From NCBI RefSeq assembly GCF_964026565.1, contig NZ_OZ032162.1:1426001-1490000 (forward strand): 64,000 bases of DNA. Direction: 5' to 3'. This document shows, in pieces, positions 8,237-17,142 of the stretch. Source of the DNA: Rickettsia endosymbiont of Ceutorhynchus obstrictus. Its GTDB lineage: Bacteria > Pseudomonadota > Alphaproteobacteria > Rickettsiales > Rickettsiaceae. Position numbers and translations under genes: made by a program. Each line of letters begins with the position of its first letter. Within the stretch, counting starts at the first letter, position 1. The notes below the pieces were generated by a model that worked only from the letters and a program-made list of their open reading frames with translations, was not told the DNA's origin and did no database searches.

Positions 8237-11200
8237 ATGCAAGCTGAATTTGTACATTTAAGAGCGCAAAGTTCTTATTCTTTTTTAGAAAGCGCGTTAA
8301 CGATCGACAAAATAGTTGAATTAGCCGTACGGCAAAAAATGCCGGCTATTTGTCTTGCCGATCGGGGTAATTTATTCGGCTCGTTGGAGTTTGCCTTGCA
8401 AGCTGCTAAAAAAGGCGTGCAGCCTATACATGGTGTTATTCTTAATATAGAGAATAATATCGATAAAGTAGCTATTGATAATATTAGGGGGTCATTTGAC
8501 TATAAAGCCGATTTTGCCGAGATTCTACTTATTGCAAAAGATGAAATAGGTTATAAAAACTTACTTAAGCTATCTAGCTTAATCTTCACTAAAAATGATC
8601 GCAAAATTTGTGATCACATCACTTTTGACGACCTTATTACTTATAATGAAGGCTTAATTGCGCTTTGTTGTTATACAGACGGTATTATCGGTAAAAGCTT
8701 GCTCGCCAAAGATGAAACGCAGGCTGTCCTAGCCGCTCGTAAATTAAAAGAAATCTTCGGTGACCGGTTTTATTTTGAAATTATGCGGCATAATTTACCG
8801 GAAGAACAATTTATCGAAGCCGCTCATATTAAAATAGCATATGATTTAGATATTCCGCTTGTTGCTACTAATAAACTATTATTCAGTGATGCAAGCATGC
8901 ATTACGCGCATGACGTATTATTGTGTATTTCTGCCGGCGTTACCAAAGAATATCAAGATCGTAAAACGATTAGCGATAATTGCTATTTTAAATCCCCTAA
9001 GGAAATGAGAGAGCTTTTTGCAGATTTGCCGGAAGCAATAGAGAATACCGTAAATTTGAGTCAGCGTTGTTACATAGCGGCGCATCCCAACCCGCCGATG
9101 CTTCCTAATTTCTCTACCGAAAATATTAGCGAAACGGATTTAATTAAAAAAGACGCAGAAGACGGTTTGCTTGCGAGATTATCGACAAAATTTAAATTAG
9201 AAAATATTTCTCCGAAGGAGCAAGAAACAATTAAGGAGGAATATTTTACTCGTCTTAATTATGAATTAGAGATTATTTGTAAAATGGACTTTGCCGGCTA
9301 TTTTCTCATAGTATCGGATTTTATAAAATGGAGTAAGGAGCAAGGAATATTAGTCGGTCCCGGTAGAGGTTCGGGAGCGGGTTCAATAGTAGCTTGGAGT
9401 CTGTTAATTACCGATCTTGACCCGATTAAATTCGGTTTATTATTTGAGCGATTTTTAAATCCGGAACGTATTTCAATGCCGGATTTTGATATTGATTTTT
9501 GCCAAGAAAGACGTGAAGAAGTTATAAATTACGTTCGTTCAAAATACGGCAATAATAGGGTCGGTCAAATAATTACTTTCGGAAAAATGCAAGCAAAGGC
9601 GGTAATTAAAGATGTCTCCCGCGTACTTGGCTTAGCATATAGATATGCCGATTATTTAACGGAGCTAGTACCGTTTAGTGCCGTTCATCTCATAACTTTA
9701 GATCAGGCTATTAAGGAAGTCCCTGAGCTTTCAAGTGCGGCTAAAGGCAAAGGATTATATAATTTAGAGGGCGAAGAGGAGTTAATAAAGCAAGTTTTAG
9801 ATACTTCGCTAATTTTGGAAGGACTACATAGGCACGCCTCTACCCATGCCGCGGGAATCGTCATAGCCGGCAAAGATTTAGTCGAAATAGTACCCGTTTG
9901 CAAAGATACTAATTCCGATATGTTAATAGTGCAATATTCGATGAAATACTCGGAAATTGCCGGTTTAATTAAGTTTGATTTTCTGGGACTACAAACTCTT
10001 ACTGTCATTACCGACTGTAAAAAGCTTTTAAAAGAACAAGGCATCGAGATCGACTTTAATAACATGACGTTTGACGACGAAAAAACTTATCAAATGTTAT
10101 GCAAAGGTAAAGGGGGCGGGGTTTTCCAGTTTGAAAGTGCGGGTATGAAAGATACGCTTCGGCGTCTAAAGACTGATTCCGTACAAGACTTGATAGCTCT
10201 TGGCGCCTTATATCGTCCCGGTCCTATGGAAAATATCCCGACCTATATCGCTTGTAAACACGGCACGCAGCAACCGGACTATTTACATGAATTACTAAAG
10301 CCGATACTTAAAGAAACTTACGGCGTAGTAATATATCAAGAGCAAGTATTAGAAATTGCTAAGAAACTTGCCGGTTACACTCTTGGCAGCGCTGATTTAC
10401 TCCGTAAAGCTATGGGTAAAAAAATCAAAAAAGAAATGGAGGAGCAGGAGGAAATCTTTGTTAAAGGGGCGGTAGCTAATAATATTTCAGCAAGTCAAGC
10501 TAAATCAATTTTTGCGACGCTTGCTAAATTTGCCGGATACGGTTTTAACAAAGCGCATGCTTCGGCTTACGGAGTTATTTCGTATCAAACGGCTTATCTT
10601 AAAGCTAACTACCCTGCTGAATTTTTGGTAGCATGTTTGAACCTTGAGTTAAGTAATCACGATAAGATCGGCTTATTTTCACAAGAAGCAAAAGATAATG
10701 ATATCAAAATCATCCCGCCGAATATTAATATTTCCACCGGTTATTTTAGTATAGGATGTCATGCCCGCCAAGGAGGGAATGACATCGAAGCTACTATATC
10801 GGCAGAACAAAAGTCTATAATATTCGCTTTGGGCGCAATTAAAGGTGTTACCGTGAATTTCGGTAAGTTAGCGGCGGAGGAAAGAGAGAAAGGAGGGCGA
10901 TTTACGACCATTATCGATTTCATCGAGCGTATGCCGCCTAAATCTATCAATAGTAAGTTACTGGAAAACCTTATCAAATCCGGTTGTTTTGATGAGTTAC
11001 ACGATAATCGTCAGCAATTATTTTTAAGTATTGCTAAGCTTTTAGCCTATTCAATTTCTTATCATGAAGAACAAGCTTCTAATCAATTTAGTTTAATTAA
11101 GGTAAATAGTTTAAGCCCGCAGCTTTTAATAGCAAGCAACCATGCCGATAAAAATACGCTAGCCTTTTATGAATTTGAGGCATTGGGATTATTTATAACT

Positions 11201-11779
11201 CATCATCCGTTATCGGAATATCAAGAAATATTTAATCGATTAAATATTTTAAGTTCGGCAAATTTGCATAATGATTTACCGCACGGCACTAGCCGAGTAA
11301 CGCTTGCCGGCGTGATTCAGAAAAAAGATTCTCGCATGTCGGCAAGAGGAAGATTTATTACGCTACAGCTTTCCGATCCCGATGATATTTTTGAGTTAAC
11401 TATTTTTAGCGAGGAGGTGTTACGCGATTATAATCACTTGCTGAACGTTAAAAGCCTAGTGATCGTTAATTGCGATATAATAAAAGACGAAGGCGGCATA
11501 AAACTGACCGCTAAAAGCTTCATGTCTATTGAAGAAGCAATTAACAATCAGCAAATTGAGTTACAACTTTTCCCAAGTAGTTATACGGAATTGGAACAGA
11601 TAGTAAGTTTATTAACAAAATGCTCCGGACTAGAGCAGAGTAACACAAAAATAACTTTATTCGTAAAGACGGAAGTAACTGACGGATTTGTAGCTAAAAT
11701 AACCTTGCCGGAATCTTTTTGCTTACAAAGCAAAGACTTTGAGTTTTTAAAGAATTTTCAGTATTGCGAGAAGCTATAA
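8237..11779 (+). CDS. dnaE: DNA polymerase III alpha subunit
   Basis: The 1180-residue replicative polymerase has an N-terminal PHP domain (FVHLRAQSSYSFLESALTI), a palm domain with MPDFDIDF (catalytic Asp 416 and Asp 418), GPGRGSGAGS upstream of it, the thumb/fingers region (RPGPMENIPTY, YQEQVLEIAKKLAGY, GYGFNKAHASAY), a helix-hairpin-helix part and an OB fold near the C-terminus (TLAGVIQKKDSRMS). Length is normal. An 11-residue segment, CHARQGGNDIE (841-851), is encoded by an in-frame mini-palindrome of repeat origin at 10756-10785. It lies after the Cys-poor fingers region, where an insertion is probably tolerated. The neighbouring genes are unrelated. Confidence 0.96.
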   Translation: MQAEFVHLRAQSSYSFLESALTIDKIVELAVRQKMPAICLADRGNLFGSLEFALQAAKKGVQPIHGVILNIENNIDKVAIDNIRGSFDYKADFAEILLIAKDEIGYKNLLKLSSLIFTKNDRKICDHITFDDLITYNEGLIALCCYTDGIIGKSLLAKDETQAVLAARKLKEIFGDRFYFEIMRHNLPEEQFIEAAHIKIAYDLDIPLVATNKLLFSDASMHYAHDVLLCISAGVTKEYQDRKTISDNCYFKSPKEMRELFADLPEAIENTVNLSQRCYIAAHPNPPMLPNFSTENISETDLIKKDAEDGLLARLSTKFKLENISPKEQETIKEEYFTRLNYELEIICKMDFAGYFLIVSDFIKWSKEQGILVGPGRGSGAGSIVAWSLLITDLDPIKFGLLFERFLNPERISMPDFDIDFCQERREEVINYVRSKYGNNRVGQIITFGKMQAKAVIKDVSRVLGLAYRYADYLTELVPFSAVHLITLDQAIKEVPELSSAAKGKGLYNLEGEEELIKQVLDTSLILEGLHRHASTHAAGIVIAGKDLVEIVPVCKDTNSDMLIVQYSMKYSEIAGLIKFDFLGLQTLTVITDCKKLLKEQGIEIDFNNMTFDDEKTYQMLCKGKGGGVFQFESAGMKDTLRRLKTDSVQDLIALGALYRPGPMENIPTYIACKHGTQQPDYLHELLKPILKETYGVVIYQEQVLEIAKKLAGYTLGSADLLRKAMGKKIKKEMEEQEEIFVKGAVANNISASQAKSIFATLAKFAGYGFNKAHASAYGVISYQTAYLKANYPAEFLVACLNLELSNHDKIGLFSQEAKDNDIKIIPPNINISTGYFSIGCHARQGGNDIEATISAEQKSIIFALGAIKGVTVNFGKLAAEEREKGGRFTTIIDFIERMPPKSINSKLLENLIKSGCFDELHDNRQQLFLSIAKLLAYSISYHEEQASNQFSLIKVNSLSPQLLIASNHADKNTLAFYEFEALGLFITHHPLSEYQEIFNRLNILSSANLHNDLPHGTSRVTLAGVIQKKDSRMSARGRFITLQLSDPDDIFELTIFSEEVLRDYNHLLNVKSLVIVNCDIIKDEGGIKLTAKSFMSIEEAINNQQIELQLFPSSYTELEQIVSLLTKCSGLEQSNTKITLFVKTEVTDGFVAKITLPESFCLQSKDFEFLKNFQYCEKL
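10756..10785 (+). repeat. mini-palindrome embedded in frame in dnaE
   Basis: The segment is an imperfect inverted repeat: atgtcatgcccgcc, a 3-base loop, then gagggaatgacat. It matches the outer arms of the intergenic family B palindromes (tgtcattcccgcg ... cgggaatgacat) without their middle. The dnaE frame is preserved across it. Confidence 0.75.
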
Positions 11780-11860
11780 GCGTTGTTGCAGAGTTCTAAA
11801 AAAGTGCCGGATGTCATTCTAGCTAAAGGCGGGAATGACATCCTAGCAAACCCCAAACGC

Positions 11861-12331
11861 CTACTTATTTGCTGCTTTTAATTTTTCTAAAACTTCCTTA
11901 GCATGATTTTTGACACTTACTGCAGGCCAGATATGAAGGATTTTACCATGGGTATCAATTAAAAAAGTTGCTCTATTAATTCCCATATATTTCTTACCGA
12001 ACATTGATTTTTGAACCCACACTCCATATTGCTCGCACATATCAGAGTCTGCATCAGAGGCTAGGTCAAACTCTAAACAATATTTTTCTTTAAACTTATC
12101 ATGTGATTTTAAATTATCTTTTGATACTCCTATAATTACGGCATTTAATTTTTCAAATTCCGGTTTTAATTTATTAAAATCCTGTGCTTCGATAGTACAG
12201 CCGGGAGTATCGTCTTTCGGATAAAAATATAGTATAACAAATTTTCCTTTTAAATCTGATAATTTGATATTTTTATTGCTACTTACCGGCACTGAAAAAT
12301 CAAATGCAACATCACCTATTTTTAACATCAT
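11861..12331 (-). CDS. bcp: thioredoxin-dependent peroxiredoxin (Bcp/PrxQ)
   Basis: The 156-residue protein has the thioredoxin fold of the AhpC/TSA superfamily with the Bcp motif YPKDDTPGCTIEAQDF, whose Cys is the peroxidatic residue; the resolving Cys five residues later of some PrxQ proteins is replaced by Gln-Asp-Phe. RATFLID near the C-terminus is also typical. It reduces hydroperoxides using thioredoxin in the cytosol. Two adjacent ATGs (12331 and 12328) could start translation. It lies convergent with dnaE. Confidence 0.92.
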   Translation of the reverse strand: MMLKIGDVAFDFSVPVSSNKNIKLSDLKGKFVILYFYPKDDTPGCTIEAQDFNKLKPEFEKLNAVIIGVSKDNLKSHDKFKEKYCLEFDLASDADSDMCEQYGVWVQKSMFGKKYMGINRATFLIDTHGKILHIWPAVSVKNHAKEVLEKLKAANK

Positions 12332-12516
12332 AAAACCCCTATATAATTAAAATTGTATACTATAATAAATTTTAACAAAAAGCATTTGTTTTTTATATAG
12401 TTTTTCTATTAATAATTTTTGTAGTAGTTGCTTTTTTATATAACATAATTTATTATTTAAATAACTTACATTTTAAGTTATAGTTTATAGTATTTATTTT
12501 CAATAATGAGGTTATT

Positions 12517-12843
12517 ATGAAAACAATAGGCAAAGCGATTGAAGAATTACAAAATACCCTTAAAGATTCCGCTAAAATTATCGCTGCTGAATTTAATAAG
12601 AAATGCCATGATATAGCCGATAATTTATCTTCTAAAATAGATGAATTGAAAAAGCACGCTAAAGATAATAAAGATCGCTCTTTAGAATCGATACAAAAAC
12701 AATATGACGGCATAAAAGAAAATATGACGGAATATCAAAAAGCGACAGGTAAGAAAGCAGAAGAATATCACAAGGTTTTAGTGAAAAAACTTAGTGAATT
12801 AAGTAAAAAAATCGAAGACTATAATAACAAACATAAAAATTAA
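12517..12843 (+). CDS. small coiled-coil protein, unknown function
   Basis: The 108-residue protein is Lys/Glu-rich and almost entirely predicted helix (IEELQNTLKDSAKIIAAEF..., LVKKLSELSKKIEDYNNK). It has no signal peptide. It is clearly related to the next gene: both share the order of TL/NLKD..., KIDEL/VTAIQEK..., EY(Q/K)xA and a C-terminal VKKLxEL/VNKLEKL motif. A frame on the opposite strand (12453-12713) is a shadow. I recognise no named family; phasin-like or apolipoprotein-like helical proteins have similar composition, but nothing specific supports them. Confidence 0.7.
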   Translation: MKTIGKAIEELQNTLKDSAKIIAAEFNKKCHDIADNLSSKIDELKKHAKDNKDRSLESIQKQYDGIKENMTEYQKATGKKAEEYHKVLVKKLSELSKKIEDYNNKHKN

Positions 12844-12876
12844 AGCCCATTTAAAAATTATTTTGGAGTCCTAACA

Positions 12877-13326
12877 ATGAAAAATAAAATTTTATTAACA
12901 CTTGCAACAACTGCTGCTTTAGTATTTGCCTCTAACGCTTTTTCTTCAGCAACAACGCAAAACGAAGAGGATAATGCAGAAACTACCTCGCAAACTAGAA
13001 CAGTAACCGAAAATCTTCAGGAATTAAAAGATAATTTGAAGGATTTAGCTAAAACCGGCATAGATAAATTTAATCAAAGCCTTAGCGATACCTATACTCA
13101 ATTATCCGATCAAGTAACTGCAATTCAGGAAAAGATGAAAGATAAAAAAGATGAAGGAGCCAAAAAGCTACAGGAATCTTTAGATCATCTAAACAAAAAA
13201 ATGGCAGAATATAAAAATGCTAATGCCCAAAAACAAGAAAAAATGCGCAAACATATTGTTAATAAGTTAGAAAAGCTAAATGAAAATATTAGCGAGTATA
13301 ACGAAAAGGCAAAAGCAGATTCGTGA
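12877..13326 (+). CDS. secreted coiled-coil protein, paralogue of the preceding gene
   Basis: The 149-residue protein has a signal peptide (MKNKILLTLATTAALVFASN, cleavage likely after the ANAFS region at about residue 23) and a helical Lys/Glu-rich body similar to the upstream neighbour. It should be exported to the periplasm. It follows the neighbour by 33 bp with a good ribosome site (ttggagtcc), so the pair probably forms an operon. The last 71 bp (13254-13324) are repeated exactly at 33237-33307, and the TGA stop here is fused directly to a palindromic repeat, so the native 3' flank has been lost. Confidence 0.75.
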   Translation: MKNKILLTLATTAALVFASNAFSSATTQNEEDNAETTSQTRTVTENLQELKDNLKDLAKTGIDKFNQSLSDTYTQLSDQVTAIQEKMKDKKDEGAKKLQESLDHLNKKMAEYKNANAQKQEKMRKHIVNKLEKLNENISEYNEKAKADS

Positions 13327-13518
13327 TTTACCGTATTATGGTTATTACAAGTATAGTGTCATACCGTGGCTTGACCATGTGTTGTACGAACGTTAAAGAA
13401 AAGGCTGTGTCATGCCGTGACTTGATCACGGCATCCAGAAAAAAACTTAATAAAAAGAGTGGATACCGTGGTCAAGCCACGGTATGACACCGAACGCTTT
13501 GCAAAAAGGTTATATTTT
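13327..13518. repeat. palindromic repeat with a truncated family C end
   Basis: The stretch has tcataccgtggcttgacc followed by a degraded family C left end (tgttgtacgaacgtt, 13380-13396), the inner tcatgccgtgacttgatc palindrome, and then ggtcaagccacggtatgacacc. No family C right end is present. The repeat supplies the false upstream codons of the next gene. Confidence 0.65.
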
Positions 13519-13842
13519 ATGACCGTTACCAAAGAAAAAATTACCGCTATGTTAAGCTCTAAATTGGGGTTATCAAACAGTTTATGCGAAGAAATTGTTA
13601 ATGCTATTTTCTCTAATATTTTAGAAACAGCATTTACCGAAAAATTAACTTTAAAAAATTTCGGTAGTTTTGAAATTAGCGAAAAAAAATCACGACCCGG
13701 TATAAATTTCCATACTAAATTACCGGTTACTATAGAGTCAAAAAGAATATTGCGTTTTACCCCTTCTGCTAACTTAAAAACATTAATTAACGAATCTTCG
13801 GAAAAAAATGTCTCAAAAAAAGATACCGGAAAAAATATTTAA
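13519..13842 (+). CDS. ihfA: integration host factor-type HU/IHF protein, alpha-like
   Basis: The 107-residue protein begins MTVTKEKITAML at ATG 13519-13521, preceded by AAAGG. The frame is open to 13459, but the extra codons translate a palindromic repeat and are rejected. The body has the HU/IHF fold: LTLKNFGSFEI followed by a RPGINFHTKLPVTI arm and a final RFTPSANLKTLI helix, which fits IHF alpha better than HU. IHF bends DNA at specific sites. The next gene is MerR-like, the pairing usual for ihfA in alphaproteobacteria. Confidence 0.85.
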   Translation: MTVTKEKITAMLSSKLGLSNSLCEEIVNAIFSNILETAFTEKLTLKNFGSFEISEKKSRPGINFHTKLPVTIESKRILRFTPSANLKTLINESSEKNVSKKDTGKNI

Positions 13843-14152
13843 TAAGAAGCTAGATAAAAAATATTATTCTACTAGCGAAGCAATAAAATTTTTAAATATC
13901 TCTTCTCATCAATTAAGGTATCTAGAAGTTAATATCCTTAATTTGAGCATTTATAAAATAAAAAACAGAAGATACTACACCGATAGGGATCTTAAAACTA
14001 TACAAGATTATATAACTAATAATAAAAAAATATCGGTAAAACAAGATACTACTCCCCTCTCTTATAAAATCGATATACTGATTAAAAATCTTAATATTTT
14101 GTCAAATGATATTACAAAATTCCTTGCTAATTTCTCTGCGCCGCCTATATAA
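13808..14152 (+). CDS. MerR-like HTH protein downstream of ihfA
   Basis: The 114-residue protein overlaps the ihfA-like gene by 35 bp. Residues 19-70 form a MerR-type winged helix (YYSTSEAIKFLNISSHQLRY then RRYYTDRDLKTIQDYI), in which the second helix contacts DNA and the YYTDRDL turn is typical. The C-terminal half is a short helix without the effector domain of larger MerR proteins. The ihfA-merR pairing is conserved in alphaproteobacteria; the target promoters are unknown. Confidence 0.8.
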   Translation: MSQKKIPEKIFNKKLDKKYYSTSEAIKFLNISSHQLRYLEVNILNLSIYKIKNRRYYTDRDLKTIQDYITNNKKISVKQDTTPLSYKIDILIKNLNILSNDITKFLANFSAPPI

Positions 14153-14191
14153 ATGCTTTACAAAAATAGTTGATTAATCTTTATAAATATA

Positions 14192-14209
14192 GTATTATAC
14201 GTATAATAC
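14192..14209. promoter_or_regulatory. perfect 18-bp palindrome, candidate toxin-antitoxin operator
   Basis: GTATTATACGTATAATAC is its own reverse complement and lies 18 bases upstream of the antitoxin ATG (14228). It overlaps -10-like TATTAT and TATAAT hexamers. Type II antitoxins commonly repress their own operon by binding such a palindrome; this is an inference from position and symmetry. Confidence 0.6.
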
Positions 14210-14227
14210 ACGTATGAAAGGTATATT

Positions 14228-14458
14228 ATGCAGAAGAAATTAACACTTACTATTGATGAAGCTGTTTATTATAAGTTACATTCAGTAATCGGTGAACGTA
14301 AAATTAGTAAATTTATAGAGCGTTTAGTAAAACCATATGTAATTAACGAATATCTTGAAGCAGCTTATCAAGATATGGCTCATGATATAGCAGCAGAGCA
14401 AGAAGCATATAACTGGGTAGAAGGATTGGCGCAAGATGGGTTTCATGAAAAGAGGTGA
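14228..14458 (+). CDS. antitoxin of a MazEF-type module
   Basis: The 76-residue protein has an N-terminal ribbon-helix-helix-like part (KLTLTIDEAVYYKLHSVIGERK, ISKFIERLVKPYV) and an acidic C-terminal tail (NEYLEAAYQDMAHDIAAEQEAYNW) of the kind that blocks MazF. A ribosome site GAAAGGTAT precedes the ATG. It overlaps the toxin by 14 bp, as usual for such pairs. The palindrome at 14192-14209 is its likely operator. Confidence 0.8.
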   Translation: MQKKLTLTIDEAVYYKLHSVIGERKISKFIERLVKPYVINEYLEAAYQDMAHDIAAEQEAYNWVEGLAQDGFHEKR

Positions 14459-14765
14459 AGTATGGTGGGTAGACTTTAATCCTTCTATTGCCGGAGAAAT
14501 ATATAAAACAAGACCGGCGATAATTATTAGCAATGATTATTCAAATCAAGCATTAAATCGCGTACAAGTTATTCCTTTAACTAACAATACTAGTAAATGT
14601 TATCCTTGTGAAGCTTATATATTGCTAAACGGTAAACAAAGTAAAGCAATGGCTGATCAAATAATGACGATAAGTAAGACAAGATTAAAATCAAAAATTA
14701 CAATAATTTCTAATAATGATATGCAGTTGCTTGAATATTCCCTTAGAATACAATTAGGCTTGTAG
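14445..14765 (+). CDS. mazF: MazF/PemK-family endoribonuclease toxin
   Basis: The 106-residue product begins MKRGEVWWVDFNP, the classical MazF start, continues with KTRPAIIISND, VIPLTNN and MADQIMTISKTRL, and is full length. MazF toxins cut single-stranded mRNA at short sites. I choose ATG 14445 over the in-frame ATG 14436 because family members begin MKRGEV. No frameshift is seen, so the module may be functional. A family A RPE starts directly at its 3' end. Confidence 0.88.
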   Translation: MKRGEVWWVDFNPSIAGEIYKTRPAIIISNDYSNQALNRVQVIPLTNNTSKCYPCEAYILLNGKQSKAMADQIMTISKTRLKSKITIISNNDMQLLEYSLRIQLGL

Positions 14766-14893
14766 TACAACTAAATTCAGAAAGCTTCAGACAAGATGAA
14801 TTTAAGGAAGAGCTAAGCTACCGTACTAGAGTACGTGAGTACAGGCAAATGTCGAAAAATTTGCTTGTATCAAGCGATCGAGAGGACGCTGTA
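14766..14893 (+). repeat. RPE-like repeat, family A copy 2
   Basis: It begins tacaactaaattcag at the stop of the mazF-like gene and ends gacgctgta, with the central ccgtactagagtacgtgagt stem. It lies between the toxin and nagZ and leaves only 29 bp for the nagZ leader. Confidence 0.8.
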
Positions 14894-14922
14894 CATACAA
14901 AATAATATCAAGAGGTATCTTT

Positions 14923-15918
14923 ATGAAAGAAAAACAAGTAAAGCCGATAATTATCGGTATAGCAGGTACTGAATTAACTGCGCAAGAAATAGAGTTATTT
15001 CAAAATCATCCTCCTCTAGGAGTAATTTTATTCAGGCGTAATATAAAATCGGAAACTATTACGGATGGTTTAGGTGAAAAAATACAAATTCAGGATAGAG
15101 AACAACTTACTAACCTTATCGGTAGTATAAAAGAGGTGTTAGGGGAGCATTGTATAATTTCCGTCGATCAAGAAGGCGGCAGAGTTAAAAGGCTTATCGC
15201 TCCTACTTTCAAATCAGCGCCTAGCGCTAAAACATTCGCCGATATAGCCCGGCAGGAAGGCATAGACATTGCGGTCGAAAGATGTAAACAAAATTATAAA
15301 GAAATAGCAAAAGAGCTTAAAGAACTAGGCTTTAATTTAAACTTCGCGCCGGTAGCGGATTTAAGACATGAAGGAGCGCATGATATTATCGGCGATAGAA
15401 GCTTCGGCTCTACTCCCCCTACCGTAATTCGCTTATGTCAAGCTGCACTTGAAGGGTTGGCTGAAGCAAAAGTAATCGGCTGCATTAAACACATACCGGG
15501 GCACGGGCGAGCTACAAAGGATAGCCACAAAGCCTTACCGAGCGTAGAAGCTTCTTTAGAAGAGCTAGAGAAAACGGATTTTTATGTTTTTAAGGAGTTG
15601 GCTATATTGCCGGTTAGCAAACTCGCTATGACGGCACATATAATATATAAAGCACTTGATCCGGATAATCCCGCTACCTTATCAAAAAAAGTTATTAATT
15701 ATATCAGAGAAGAAATCGGCTTTAAAGGACTGATCATTTCCGATGCGATAGAGATGAAAGCGTTATCCGGCGGGATGGCTGACATTACCGAAAAAGCTTT
15801 TGCCGCCGGCATTGACATAGTGCTTGAGTGCAGCGGTAATTTCGATAACATGACTGCGGTTCTTGGTGCTGCTCCGGCATGCGGGGTAGAAAATTTTTCC
15901 GAGTTGTTTATCGGTTGA
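14923..15918 (+). CDS. nagZ: beta-N-acetylhexosaminidase (GH3)
   Basis: The 331-residue cytosolic enzyme has the NagZ signatures: VDQEGGRVKRL, FNLNFAPVADL, the catalytic-loop motif KHIPGHGRATKDSHKALP, and GLIISDAIEMKAL with the catalytic Asp. It removes GlcNAc from muropeptides imported by AmpG. Length equals the usual 330-340. A good ribosome site (AAGAGGT) precedes the ATG. The last residues look slightly divergent but no break is seen. It joins the AmpG-like gene and an amidase in a peptidoglycan recycling set. Confidence 0.92.
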   Translation: MKEKQVKPIIIGIAGTELTAQEIELFQNHPPLGVILFRRNIKSETITDGLGEKIQIQDREQLTNLIGSIKEVLGEHCIISVDQEGGRVKRLIAPTFKSAPSAKTFADIARQEGIDIAVERCKQNYKEIAKELKELGFNLNFAPVADLRHEGAHDIIGDRSFGSTPPTVIRLCQAALEGLAEAKVIGCIKHIPGHGRATKDSHKALPSVEASLEELEKTDFYVFKELAILPVSKLAMTAHIIYKALDPDNPATLSKKVINYIREEIGFKGLIISDAIEMKALSGGMADITEKAFAAGIDIVLECSGNFDNMTAVLGAAPACGVENFSELFIG

Positions 15919-17142
15919 AGTTTAAGCTTGTGCTTTTTCAAAAATTGCGGTGATGGCGTTACCCACGTGGACGGCTGAAGCCGCCATTGCGAGGAGGCAA
16001 TGCCCACGTGGATCAAAAATTGCTATATTTCGGATATTTTTTAAAAGTACCGCGGTGTCATACCGTGGCTTGCCCCACTACTGTACGAACGTTTAAATAA
16101 AGAGGTAAAAATTCTGTCATTCCGTGGCTACGACCACTTCAGTCCAGCTTATAATATCATAAAAAGATTCTAAAATAAGTCTAATATGGCTTTATTTTCC
16201 TGGATGCCGTGATCAAGTCACGGCATGACACAGCCTTTTTTCAACGTTCGTACAGTAGTGGGCTTGACCACGGTATCCAGAAAAAGCCTTAATAAAAAGA
16301 CTGGGTTCCGTGGTCGTAGCCGGCTTTGTTGCATGGATCGAATTTTCGATGTCATTCTAGCTAAAAGCGGGGCGTTGTTGCATGGCTACCGGAATCGTCA
16401 TTGCGAGGAGGCATTTATGCCGACGTGGCAATCCAGTTAAACATATTTTTATACTAAACTTGTTTAGTATTCTAATTAAATCCCTCGTTACATTCGGGAT
16501 AGCCTGGATTGCCGCGCTCCTTCCAGTCGCTCGCAATGACGAGTTTTTTATTAATTTTCGAGCCATGCAACAACGCCCGAAAGCGGGAATCCAGCCTTTT
16601 CTTTGTCATGCTGAACTTGTTTCAGCATCTATTAACAATATCCTGAAATAAATTCAGGATGACCTAAAAAGTGCTTTTTTCTAGATTCCCGCTTCCGCGG
16701 GAATGACATACTAGTGCTTTTATCAAGCCATACAACAACGCCTACGGCTCCTCGCAATGACGACTATGATATCCACGCTGGCAACGCCAGTCAAGCCACG
16801 GAGTTACACATAATTCCCCAAATTTTCCTTCTTAAAATACAAATCTAAGTAAATTTTAAATAAAATATTATCAAATAATTAAATAAATATATTGAAAATA
16901 TCTAATTTTAATATTAATCTGTTTTTTAAATTTTAAGTTAAAGAATTAATTTCACCTATCATACCAGGTGTTTTATGGTTGTTATCAAATTGCAAAGCGT
17001 GCAATAATTTGAAGTTGCTAACAAAATGATTTTTTAAAATAAACACTCACGGCAACACTTATATTTTATATAACGTAACAGATTTATAAATTTAAAAAAC
17101 AATTTGAATTAATCTCATATTTAGTTTTAATAGGAGGAGTAC
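15919..17142. other. 1.2-kb gene-free repeat island
   Basis: It contains a family C element (16075-16261), a composite family E repeat with a tcattgcgaggaggc interior (16372-16577) and a family B palindrome (16575-16708). From about 16801 to 17142 the sequence is AT-rich without shared repeats and probably holds the promoter of the downstream synthetase gene. A small hairpin ATTGCA-AAGCG-TGCAAT lies near 16990. Short frames here (for example 16225-16440) are repeat translations. Confidence 0.65.
16075..16261. mobile_element. family C MITE-like element, copy 3
   Basis: Both 19-bp ends are intact. The right flank is GCTTGAC (16262-16268) and the left flank is GCTTGCC, one base different, suggesting an older or converted copy. 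Confidence 0.82.

Noticed and set aside
9703..10065. 120-codon minus-strand frame within dnaE
   Set aside because: Shadow of the dnaE coding strand; composition follows dnaE codons.
16382..16651. 89-codon frame and overlapping antisense frame
   Set aside because: Both are translations of family E/B palindromes.
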